43,522 nucleotides of DNA, taken from contig JAURWR010000071.1 in NCBI GenBank assembly GCA_030654805.1, positions 1 through 43,522 of the forward strand, given 5' to 3'. A program made the position numbers and the translations under genes. A model generated the notes under the pieces. That model did no database searches. It was not told the origin of the DNA and worked only from the letters and a program-made list of their open reading frames with translations. The stretch is from Burkholderiaceae bacterium (GTDB lineage Bacteria > Pseudomonadota > Gammaproteobacteria > Burkholderiales > Burkholderiaceae_C). Positions 24,923 to 32,157 of this stretch are shown here, in pieces; position 1 is the first letter of the stretch, and the number at the start of each line of letters is the position of its first letter.

Positions 24923-27781
24923 ATGCGCAACCCCATCCGAACGGACCGGCCGCGGCTGATTGCCACCAAGTTCCGCGCGCCTTCAGGCAACAGCGTCCTG
25001 GTGGCGCGCGAACGCCTGCTCGTGCGGCTCGAGTCGGAGCGCGATCGCCGACTGACGCTGATTCATGGGCCGGCTGGCTTTGGCAAGACCACGCTGTCGG
25101 TGCAGTGGCGAGAACGTCTGCAGCGGGCCGACGCCACCGTGGCCTGGCTGAGCATGTCCCGCGAAGACAACTCGATCGACCGGTTCCTGACCTATCTGGT
25201 CGAAGCGGTCCGCGTCGCCGATCCCAGCTTGAACCTGGACGTCGCGGATCAGCTCGAAGCGCAACCCGAGCAGGCGGCATCCATCGTGGTGACGGAACTG
25301 ATCAACACCTTCGAGCGCGCCGAGCGCGACTTCTACATCGTCGTCGACGACTGGCACCTGATCGATGACCGGAAGGTCCGTGACACCATGGTGTCGCTGC
25401 TGGAGCATGCACCGCGACGCTTTCACGTGGTCATCACCAGTCGCGAGCGACCCACCCTGCCGCTGGCGAGGCTGCGGGTGGCCGGCGAGCTGTGCGAGGT
25501 GACCGCCGCCGATCTGCGATTCACCGTGGCGGAGTCGCAGGCGTTCCTGTGCGACGTGAACGCGCTGCGTCTCGATCCGGCCGCCGTGCAGTCCCTCTGG
25601 ACCAGCACCGAAGGCTGGGTGGCGGCCTTGCAACTGGCCTCGCTGTCGCTGCGCAACGCCGCCGATGCCCAGGGCTCGGCGGCACTTCTTTCGGATGGTC
25701 TGCTCGGCAACGTGGCGGCCGCATTCGGCGCCAACCACCGCGCGCTGGGCGAATATCTGGCCGAGAACGTTCTGGACAGCCTCTCACCTGACGTCCTCGA
25801 TTTCCTGCTGGCCACGTCGATCCTCGATCGCTTGTGCGCAGGCCTTTGCGCGGCCGTGAGCGGCTTGAGCAACAGCCAGTCCATGCTGGAACGACTGGAC
25901 GAGCAGGACCTGTTCATTCAGCCGCTGGACGAGCATCGCGAGTGGTATCGCTATCACCATCTCTTCGCCGCCCATCTGCAGCGCCGGATCGAGCGCCAAT
26001 CCCCGGAACGCAAGGCCGAACTGCATCGGGCAGCGTCCGCCTGGTTCAGCGCCAATGCGCACGTGGACGAGGCGGTGACCCATGCACTCGCCGCCGGTGA
26101 CACCGAGCGAGCCATCGAACTGGTAGAGCGTGCCGCCATGTGGCTGGTGCAGCACAGCGCCATGAGCACCTTGCGGGTGCTTGTGCTTCGGTTGCCGCCC
26201 GATCGGCTGCGCAACCGGACCGCACTGCAATTGGCCATCGCCTGGGCGCATTGCCTGACGCACCGGCCGGAACAGGCGCGCGAAGCCATGGCATGGCCGT
26301 TGGCCGAACTGACGCAGCGCAGAGCCGACACGGGAGCGTCGGCTGCGGAGGTCGGTGCCGATGACGAAGCGGCCGAGGCGCTGGCCGAGGCCCGTGTCGT
26401 CGAAGCCTGCGTGCGGATCTACCAGGACGACATCGAGGGTGTCGAAGAACTCGTCAAACCCTGTCTTGCGCCGTGTTCCCGCTACCGCCCGTGGGTGGTG
26501 GCCGTCGCTTCCAATGTGTTCACCTACGTGCTCCTGCAACGGCACGCCTACGACGAGGCCATCACGCTGCAGGCCTTGACGCTTCCGTTTCATGAGCGAA
26601 CCCAGGGACCGTTCAGCGGTGTGTACGGGCGTTGCTTCGGCGGCATGGCCGCGCGCGAACTGGGACGCCTGGACGAAGCGGCTTCGTACTTCCGCAGCGC
26701 GCATGAACTGGCGGTGACCTGCGTGGGCCTGCATTCGCACGCTGCGCGGCTGGCGGAAGCGTTGCTGGGTGAGTTGCTGGTCGAGATGAACCAGCTCGAC
26801 GAGGCGGGTCGCCTGCTGGACGACAGCCGTGCGCTGGGCATGGAAGGCGGGGTGGCCGACTTCTTCATCGCCCGCTATGTCGGGTCGAGCCGACTCCTGG
26901 CGCACCGGCGCGATCCGGACGCTGCAAGAGACGTGCTGGATGAGGGCGAGCAGACATTCAAGCATCTGGGGTTCGTGCGCCTGGGTGCGGCCGTGTTCGG
27001 CGAGCGCATTCGGCACGCCTTGCTGAGCGGCGACCTGGAGGCAGCCCATCGGTGGCTCGCGCAATCACACGACCTCTTCGCGCTCGATGGCGGCACGACT
27101 TCGGATGTGTCACCGCACGCGCGGCGGGGCCATGAATTTCTGGCGCTCGCACAAAGCCGCGTCCTGCTGGCGACGGGCCGATCGGCCCAGGCCGCAGCGG
27201 TGTTGCAGCCGCTGCTGAACGCCGCCATCGAGGGGCGACGCCTGCTGATCGAGGTCAGGGTACGCATCCTGATGTCTCTGGCGCTCGACGGTGTCGGCAA
27301 GCTCGATCAGGCCGTGGAGATGGCAGCGATGACCCTGCGTGTCGGGCTCGATGTCGGGATGCGGCGCAGCTTCCTGGACGAAGGTGCCCGATTCATCGAG
27401 ATCACACGGCTGGTTCAGGAGCGGGTCCTTTGCAACCAGCTGCCGCGCGCGCAGTGGGGCGTTGCGGCGCTGGCCGGTCTGAACGAAGTGACCCTGCTGG
27501 GTCGTCCCATCGACGCGCCCGTTGTCGCCGCAGCAACGACCGGGCGGACGGCAGCCTTGGCGCCATTCGCCATCGCAGGCGCGTCGGCTGTTCTCAAGCA
27601 CCGTGAGTCGGAGATCCTTCAACTGCTGGAGCGAGGCCTGTCCAACAAGGAAATCGCGCGCAGCCTGGACATCGGCGTCGACACGGTCAAGTGGTACCTG
27701 AAGTCGATCTACGGCAAGCTGGGTGTCACCAATCGGTCTCAGGCCGTGTTTGCGGCACGAGGGGATGGAGAACCGCACTGA
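24923..27781 (+). CDS. MalT/AlkS-type LuxR-family ATP-dependent transcriptional regulator
   Basis: A 952-residue large ATP-binding LuxR regulator. The NTPase (STAND) domain has Walker A GPAGFGKTTL at 49-58 and Walker B FYIVVDDWHLID near 136-147; a winged-helix region, then a long helical TPR-like sensor domain (about 380-850), precede a C-terminal GerE HTH (LKHRESEILQLLERGLSNKE, then VDTVKWYLKSIYGKL). Proteins of this type multimerise on binding an inducer and ATP, then activate catabolic promoters; AlkS, AcoK and MalT are examples. It is last in the thiolase-ligase operon, 31 bp after the ligase, so it may be autoregulated. It is a candidate activator for the ketone carboxylase operon as well. 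Confidence 0.9.
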   Translation: MRNPIRTDRPRLIATKFRAPSGNSVLVARERLLVRLESERDRRLTLIHGPAGFGKTTLSVQWRERLQRADATVAWLSMSREDNSIDRFLTYLVEAVRVADPSLNLDVADQLEAQPEQAASIVVTELINTFERAERDFYIVVDDWHLIDDRKVRDTMVSLLEHAPRRFHVVITSRERPTLPLARLRVAGELCEVTAADLRFTVAESQAFLCDVNALRLDPAAVQSLWTSTEGWVAALQLASLSLRNAADAQGSAALLSDGLLGNVAAAFGANHRALGEYLAENVLDSLSPDVLDFLLATSILDRLCAGLCAAVSGLSNSQSMLERLDEQDLFIQPLDEHREWYRYHHLFAAHLQRRIERQSPERKAELHRAASAWFSANAHVDEAVTHALAAGDTERAIELVERAAMWLVQHSAMSTLRVLVLRLPPDRLRNRTALQLAIAWAHCLTHRPEQAREAMAWPLAELTQRRADTGASAAEVGADDEAAEALAEARVVEACVRIYQDDIEGVEELVKPCLAPCSRYRPWVVAVASNVFTYVLLQRHAYDEAITLQALTLPFHERTQGPFSGVYGRCFGGMAARELGRLDEAASYFRSAHELAVTCVGLHSHAARLAEALLGELLVEMNQLDEAGRLLDDSRALGMEGGVADFFIARYVGSSRLLAHRRDPDAARDVLDEGEQTFKHLGFVRLGAAVFGERIRHALLSGDLEAAHRWLAQSHDLFALDGGTTSDVSPHARRGHEFLALAQSRVLLATGRSAQAAAVLQPLLNAAIEGRRLLIEVRVRILMSLALDGVGKLDQAVEMAAMTLRVGLDVGMRRSFLDEGARFIEITRLVQERVLCNQLPRAQWGVAALAGLNEVTLLGRPIDAPVVAAATTGRTAALAPFAIAGASAVLKHRESEILQLLERGLSNKEIARSLDIGVDTVKWYLKSIYGKLGVTNRSQAVFAARGDGEPH

Positions 27782-27987
27782 CAAAGGCCATGAGCGCGCC
27801 GGGCCGCCCCCAGTGCTCATGCTCCCGCCTGGCGGGACCGGCCAGAGGCCGCAGGGTGCCCCAGTGAGCGCGCCACCCATGCCGTGGCTCCTGCTTTCGG
27901 GCCCCTGTCGAACCGATGTCGGTATCGTGGTTGAATTCGCGTCAGGCACAGCCGCATCGGCGGCTCCTCTCCATCGAAAGGAATGCA

Positions 27988-28386
27988 GTGAACAAGCTCT
28001 GGATCGGGTTGATGGGGGCGGCGCTGAGCGCCAGTGCGGCGGCGGAATGGACCGAGATCGGCGGTAATGACGTGATCACGTTCTATGCCGATGTGGCGAC
28101 GCTCGACTCCTCGGGTGGTACCAAGAAGATGTGGACGCTGGTGGGCTCGAAGGCCGAGCGAAAGTACGGCGAGATCAAGTTCTCGTCGATCAAGACGCAG
28201 TTCGAGTTCGATTGCCCGGGAAACAAGGTGCGCCAGCTGGAGACGGCCTTCTATGCGGGGCCGCTGGCCGATGGTGACCGCGTGGCCGGCTACGCCGAGG
28301 CAGGCGAGTGGGAGGCCATCGTCGAAGGCACGGTGAAGGACGGGCTGGCGAAGATCGCCTGCGAGACCGCCGTCCCGGCGTCCTGA
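27988..28386 (+). CDS. Surface-adhesin protein E-like exported protein
   Basis: A 132-residue protein starting at GTG 27988, preceded by AAAGGA at good spacing. A short signal peptide (NKLWIGLMGAALSASAAA, cut near residue 19) is followed by WTEIGGNDVITFYADVATLD and KKMWTLVGSKAER, the layout of the surface-adhesin protein E family, a small six-stranded fold. Two Cys residues, in FDCPGNKVRQ and KIACETA, match the family's disulphide. Many bacterial members have no known adhesin function, so the family name should not be read as a role. It is monocistronic and its 3' end runs into a decayed glycosyltransferase on the other strand. Confidence 0.8.
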   Translation: MNKLWIGLMGAALSASAAAEWTEIGGNDVITFYADVATLDSSGGTKKMWTLVGSKAERKYGEIKFSSIKTQFEFDCPGNKVRQLETAFYAGPLADGDRVAGYAEAGEWEAIVEGTVKDGLAKIACETAVPAS

Positions 28387-28419
28387 AATTTCCCCGCGCT
28401 CGTCGCACGGGCAGGGGCT

Positions 28420-28686
28420 GTGGTTTCAGCCCTTCGATCAGATCGGCAATGTGATCCGGCGCATCGCGTCCTTCGCTCATCAGCGCGGCGTGCCGCGCGC
28501 ACGCCAAGGCGATCGCCGGTTCGTTCAGCAGCCGATCGAGTGATCGCGCCCAATGACGCACCGACCCACGTGCCGACAGCCGCAAACCGACCCCGCGTTT
28601 GACCAGCGTCGCGCCAGTGCCAGGCCGATCGCGATGAAGGGATGCACGTCGCCCGCACTGCCGATACAGGAGATCAGGATGTGCAT
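28420..28686 (-). pseudogene. Glycosyltransferase (GT1-like) remnant with internal deletion
   Basis: Minus-strand translation from ATG 28686 gives MHILISCIGSAGDVHPFIAI followed by GLALARR, the classic N-terminus of GT1/GT28-type glycosyltransferases. After about 28 codons, near 28600-28612, the frame changes and the sequence continues as KRGVGLRLSARGSVRHWARS and LDRLLNEPAIALACARHAAL, which resembles the C-terminal end of the same family. Roughly 300 central residues are missing. The remnant explains most of the 440-bp gene-free stretch between the adhesin-E-like gene and mntA. The reading of both halves is from family memory, not a search. Confidence 0.65.
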
Positions 28687-28784
28687 CGTGCATTGTGTGC
28701 AGCGGCTCGCGCGTGGTAAGGCGGTCGAACTGGGCGCCGAACGCTGTCGCGCGAGGGCGATGATTCAAAATCCCGTCAATTCGC

Positions 28785-28799
28785 ATGCCTCTTTGGCAT
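28785..28799. promoter_or_regulatory. Small inverted repeat before mntA
   Basis: ATGCC-TCTTT-GGCAT lies 32 bp upstream of the mntA start in an AT-richer stretch. Toxin-antitoxin operons are often autoregulated at such sites, but 5-bp arms are short and this could be chance. Confidence 0.25.
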
Positions 28800-28830
28800 C
28801 ATTCGCCACGCCCACCCACGGACCACTTCA

Positions 28831-29124
28831 ATGGACCGCTCCACGATCGTCACGCTGCTGCACGAACACCGCGACATGCTCACCGAACGATTCGGCGCAC
28901 GGCATCTGTCGCTTTTCGGCTCGGCCGCCCGCGACGAAATGCGTCCGGACAGCGATATCGATGTGCTGGTGGAGTTCGACGGTCCCGCCACCTATGACGG
29001 CTATTTCAGCCTCAAGGATTGCCTTGAACAACTGCTGAGCCGCCCTGTCGACTTGGTGACCACCAAAGGGTTGAAGCCGCGGGCACGGCAACACGTCGAG
29101 CAGGATCTGATCCGTGTCACGTGA
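28831..29124 (+). CDS. mntA: MntA-type nucleotidyltransferase antitoxin
   Basis: A 97-residue minimal nucleotidyltransferase. The catalytic signature is complete: LFGSAARDEMRPDSDIDVLV, i.e. Gly30-Ser31, then Asp42 and Asp44 (GSx10DxD), with a third acidic residue in the PVDLVT strand. In characterised MntA-HepT pairs the antitoxin inactivates the HEPN toxin by adding AMP groups to a Tyr near its active site. It starts at ATG 28831 with GGA 8 bp upstream and overlaps the HepT gene by 11 bp. It opens an unusually long overlapped gene string that runs on to bluB. Confidence 0.9.
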   Translation: MDRSTIVTLLHEHRDMLTERFGARHLSLFGSAARDEMRPDSDIDVLVEFDGPATYDGYFSLKDCLEQLLSRPVDLVTTKGLKPRARQHVEQDLIRVT

Positions 29125-29482
29125 TTGGCTGCTCTACCTCGACGACCTGATCGCCAGCGCGGAGAAGATCGGACGCATGACGACCGGTCGTACCTTCGAA
29201 AATTTTGTGACCGAAGAAGCCGTCTTCGATGCGGTGCTGTTCAACTTGCAAGTCATCGGCGAGGCGATCAAAAAGTTTCCGGACGACGCTCGGGCCTCGC
29301 TGCCGGAGATCCACCGGTCCGCGCCAGCGCGACTGCTAGACCTGATCGCCCACCACTATTTCGCGCTTGATCCCGACATCGTCTGGGAAGTTGCTCAGCG
29401 GCACGTCCCGGCGCTGCTCGACGAGGCGAATGCATTGCGCTTGCGCATGGACGGGCCGCCCTCAACGTTGGATGGCAAATGA
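29114..29482 (+). CDS. hepT: HepT-like HEPN-domain ribonuclease toxin
   Basis: A 122-residue all-helical HEPN protein (DUF86). The catalytic motif is RLLDLIAHHYF: Arg73, six residues, His80, then Tyr82, fitting Rx4-6HxY; Tyr82 is the expected AMPylation target of MntA. FDAVLFNLQVIGEAIKKFP is the conserved helix before it. Most HepT proteins have RN/RD followed by x3-4H, so the six-residue spacing is at the long end. It begins at GTG 29114 inside mntA. Its last four bases overlap the start of an RlmN-like methyltransferase gene (ATGA), so the toxin-antitoxin pair is translationally coupled to a housekeeping-type gene. Confidence 0.88.
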   Translation: MSRDWLLYLDDLIASAEKIGRMTTGRTFENFVTEEAVFDAVLFNLQVIGEAIKKFPDDARASLPEIHRSAPARLLDLIAHHYFALDPDIVWEVAQRHVPALLDEANALRLRMDGPPSTLDGK

Positions 29483-30633
29483 ACGCCATGGGTGGAGCCC
29501 CGGTCGTTCCTGAGCCGCAGGGCGGTCCACCCCTGCGCATCGATCACATCCGACAGCGACTGCGTACCCACGGCGCGCTGCCTTGCCACGAGCACCGCGT
29601 GCTGCGACTGTGGTCCAACGCGCTGGCGCAGGACAGCGGCCGGCGCAAGCCGCAGGACTTCCTGCCGCTCGGCGTGCGCGCCGAACTGCCTGCGCTGGAG
29701 GCCGCGCTGCAAGGCCTCGCGCGTCTGGTGTCCGAGCATCCGGCCGACGATGGTTCGGCACGTCTTCTGGTCGGACTCCACGACGGCCAGACGGTCGAAG
29801 CGGTGCTGCTGCCGCGTGACGGACTGTGCGTGTCGACGCAGGTCGGCTGCGCGGTCGGTTGCGTGTTCTGCATGACCGGCCAGGGCGGACTGTTGCGTCA
29901 ACTGGGCAGCGCCGAGATCGTCGCGCAGGTCGCGCTGGCGCGCAGCCTGCGCCCCGTGAAGAAGGTCGTTTTCATGGGCATGGGCGAGCCGGCGCACAAC
30001 CTCGACAACGTGATGGACGCGATCGAGCTGCTGGGCACCGAAGGCGGCATCGGCCACAAGAACCTGGTGTTCTCGACGGTCGGTGATCGGCGGGCGTTCG
30101 AGCGCCTGGCGCAAGGTCCGGTGAAGCCGGCGCTGGCGCTGTCGCTGCACACCACGAAGGCCGCGCTGCGCGCGCAGCTGCTGCCGCGCGCGCCGGCCAT
30201 CGACCCGGAAGAACTGGTGGCGCTGGGTGAACACTACGCGCGTGCCACCGGCTATCCGGTGCAGGTGCAGTGGACCTTGCTGGCCGGCATCAACGACGGC
30301 GACGACGAGCTCGACGGCCTCGTGCGGCTGCTGGCCGGCAAACGGGCCATCCTGAACATGATTCCGTACAACGATGTCGATGGCCTCGACTTCCAGCGCC
30401 CGCTGGCCGAGCGCGCGCGCGAGATCGCCGCCACGCTGCACCGGCGCGGCGTGCTGACCAAGCTGCGCCAGTCGGCCGGGCAGGACATCGACGGCGGGTG
30501 CGGCCAGTTGCGGGCGCGGCAGGTGACATCGCTGCAGAGCCCGCAGCCGGTGATTTGGCGAACTGCCACGCCAGACCCGCACGCCCGGGCCGTTTCCGGC
30601 CGACCGCATGCGGCAGGGACGGGAGCCGCCTGA
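29479..30633 (+). CDS. RlmN-like radical-SAM RNA methyltransferase
   Basis: A 384-residue member of the RlmN/Cfr family, which methylates C2 or C8 of adenosine (A2503 of 23S rRNA and, for RlmN, A37 of some tRNAs). The 4Fe-4S cluster motif CX3CX2C is Cys124-Cys128-Cys131 in VGCAVGCVFC. Both methyl-transfer cysteines are kept: Cys117 in LCVSTQVGC and Cys341 in GQDIDGGCGQL. SAM-binding GMGEP follows. Tail residues 350-384 are extra. It may be a second paralogue beside the usual rlmN, which is normally next to ndk/ispG-type genes rather than here. It starts inside hepT; a second ATG three codons later is also possible. Its stop overlaps the next gene (TGATG). Confidence 0.87.
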   Translation: MNAMGGAPVVPEPQGGPPLRIDHIRQRLRTHGALPCHEHRVLRLWSNALAQDSGRRKPQDFLPLGVRAELPALEAALQGLARLVSEHPADDGSARLLVGLHDGQTVEAVLLPRDGLCVSTQVGCAVGCVFCMTGQGGLLRQLGSAEIVAQVALARSLRPVKKVVFMGMGEPAHNLDNVMDAIELLGTEGGIGHKNLVFSTVGDRRAFERLAQGPVKPALALSLHTTKAALRAQLLPRAPAIDPEELVALGEHYARATGYPVQVQWTLLAGINDGDDELDGLVRLLAGKRAILNMIPYNDVDGLDFQRPLAERAREIAATLHRRGVLTKLRQSAGQDIDGGCGQLRARQVTSLQSPQPVIWRTATPDPHARAVSGRPHAAGTGAA

Positions 30634-30971
30634 TGTTCAGCGCCACCTTCATCTTCGACAAGAAGCAGCTCGACGCCGAGTTCCATGCGCTCGACGCCGT
30701 GATCGCCGCTGCCGCTCGCAGCACCCCTGGCTTCCTGGGCGAAGAGGCCTGGGAGGACCCGAGCACCGGGCGCTTGTGCAACGTGTACTACTGGGCTGAC
30801 GAACAGGGCCTGCGACAGCTGATGAAGCACCCCTCGCACCTGCAGGCCAAGGCGGCGCAGGCGCGCTGGCTCGATGGCTACCAGGTGATCGTCTCGCAGG
30901 TGCTGCACAGCTACGGCGACGGACGCATCCCACACCCGACTCGTCGCGCCGAAGGCGGGAGCACTGAATGA
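30633..30971 (+). CDS. Antibiotic-biosynthesis-monooxygenase-fold (ABM) protein
   Basis: A 112-residue small alpha/beta protein of the dimeric ferredoxin-like ABM type: SATFIFDKKQLDAEFHALDA, PGFLGEEAWEDPSTGRLCNV, then YYWADEQGLRQLMKHPSHL and QARWLDGYQVIVSQVLHSYG. The conserved pattern is that of heme- or flavin-free mono-oxygenases and of many uncharacterised stress proteins. No catalytic residue can be assigned with confidence. It overlaps the preceding methyltransferase by one base and the following acetyltransferase by four, so it belongs to one operon with them. Confidence 0.75.
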   Translation: MFSATFIFDKKQLDAEFHALDAVIAAAARSTPGFLGEEAWEDPSTGRLCNVYYWADEQGLRQLMKHPSHLQAKAAQARWLDGYQVIVSQVLHSYGDGRIPHPTRRAEGGSTE

Positions 30972-31438
30972 GCCCTGGCACGGGGTGGCGAATCGAACGT
31001 GCCGGGCTCGACGACCTGCCGCAACTCGCGCCGCTGTTCGATGCCTACCGGCAGTTCTACGGGCAGCCCGGGGATCCGGTGCTTGTCGAACGTTTTCTGC
31101 GCGAGCGGATCGGTCGCGGCGAATCGCTGGTGTGGATTGCATGGCAAGGCGCGCAGGCCATCGGTTTCTGCCAGTGCTATCCGACGTTCTGTTCCGTCGT
31201 TGCCGCGCCGATCTTCGTGCTGTATGACCTGTATGTGCTGCCGGCCGCGCGCGGTCTGGGTGCCGCACGGGCGCTGATGCAGGCCGCTGAAGACGAAGCG
31301 CGCCAGCGAGGGTGCGTGCGGCTCGACCTTAGCACCGCGAAGACCAATCTGCGGGCCCAGGCGCTTTACGAATCGCAGGGCTGGCAACGCGACGACGTTT
31401 ACTTCGTCTACAACAAGACACCGAGCCCACCGGCATGA
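30968..31438 (+). CDS. GNAT-family N-acetyltransferase
   Basis: A 156-residue acetyltransferase. The acetyl-CoA-binding motif A is LYVLPAARGLGAARALMQAA (R-G-x-G-x-A form), motif B is NLRAQALYESQGWQRDDVYF. It would acetylate an amine using acetyl-CoA; substrate is not predictable. It overlaps both neighbours (ATGA with the ABM protein upstream and with bluB downstream), so all are translated from one message. Confidence 0.88.
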   Translation: MSPGTGWRIERAGLDDLPQLAPLFDAYRQFYGQPGDPVLVERFLRERIGRGESLVWIAWQGAQAIGFCQCYPTFCSVVAAPIFVLYDLYVLPAARGLGAARALMQAAEDEARQRGCVRLDLSTAKTNLRAQALYESQGWQRDDVYFVYNKTPSPPA

Positions 31439-32124
31439 CGAATGAAGCCGTCGATCTTGTTGCTGGCGAACATTTCACCGCCGCCGATCGCGCCAGCTTT
31501 TACCGGGTGCTCGCTGCGCGCCGCGACATGCGCCACTTCACGCCCGCTGCGTCGGTGGACGCCACCGTGCTGCACCGCGTGTTGCAGGCGGCACACGACG
31601 CGCCGTCGGTCGGCCTGATGCAGTCGTGGCGCTTCGTGCGTGTGATCGATGCGTCGCTGCGGGGGCGCATCGCCGAACTCGTCGATGCCGAACGTGTCGC
31701 CACCGCCGCCGCACTCGGCGAGCGCGGCGACGAATTCCTGCAGCTCAAGGTGGAGGGCGTGCGCGACTGCGCCGAGTTGATCGTCGCGGTGCTGGCGCCC
31801 GACGACGGCACCGTGTTCGGTCGCCGCACGATGCCGCGCGACATGGCGCTGTGCTCGCTGGCCTGCGCGGTGCAGAACCTGTGGCTGGCAGCGCGGGCCG
31901 AGAACCTGGGCCTCGGCTGGGTCTCGATGTTCGATCCCGAGGCGCTGGCGCGGCTGCTGCATCTGCCGCTTGGTGCGCAGCCGATGGCGCTGCTGTGCCT
32001 GGGGCCGGTGCCGGTGTTCTACGACGCGCCGATGCTGGAGCAGACCGGCTGGCGGCGCGGTCGGCCGCTGTCCGAGTTCGTTCACGTCGATGGGTGGAGC
32101 GACGCCGCGCCGTCGTCGTCGTGA
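31435..32124 (+). CDS. bluB: 5,6-dimethylbenzimidazole synthase (BluB)
   Basis: A 229-residue flavin-destroying nitroreductase-fold enzyme that converts FMNH2 and O2 to 5,6-dimethylbenzimidazole, the lower ligand of cobalamin. Family features seen: FYRVLAARRDMRHFTP at the FMN phosphate site, AAHDAPSVGLMQSWRF, MALCSLACAVQNLWLAARAE, and GLGWVSMFDPEAL. Length is standard. It is the last gene of the mntA-hepT-methyltransferase string, overlapping the acetyltransferase by four bases; no other cobalamin gene and no cobalamin riboswitch was seen nearby. Nitroreductases of other function share the fold, but the PSVGLMQSW motif favours BluB. Confidence 0.88.
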   Translation: MTNEAVDLVAGEHFTAADRASFYRVLAARRDMRHFTPAASVDATVLHRVLQAAHDAPSVGLMQSWRFVRVIDASLRGRIAELVDAERVATAAALGERGDEFLQLKVEGVRDCAELIVAVLAPDDGTVFGRRTMPRDMALCSLACAVQNLWLAARAENLGLGWVSMFDPEALARLLHLPLGAQPMALLCLGPVPVFYDAPMLEQTGWRRGRPLSEFVHVDGWSDAAPSSS

Positions 32125-32145
32125 GGCCTCGTGCCGCGAGGCCTC
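32123..32145. terminator. Bidirectional terminator hairpin between bluB and gspE-like gene
   Basis: GAGGCCTCG and CGAGGCCTC form a perfect 9-bp stem with a 5-nt loop, exactly between two convergent genes and overlapping the bluB stop codon. There is no T-run, but its position fits a shared 3' end. Confidence 0.55.
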
Positions 32146-32157
32146 TGGGCGCCGACG

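Noticed and set aside
28190-28786. 198-residue minus-strand protein gene
   Set aside because: Only the middle part resembles a family (C-terminal glycosyltransferase), the start region has another frame's N-terminus, and the end runs antisense through the adhesin-E-like gene. It is better read as a pseudogene.
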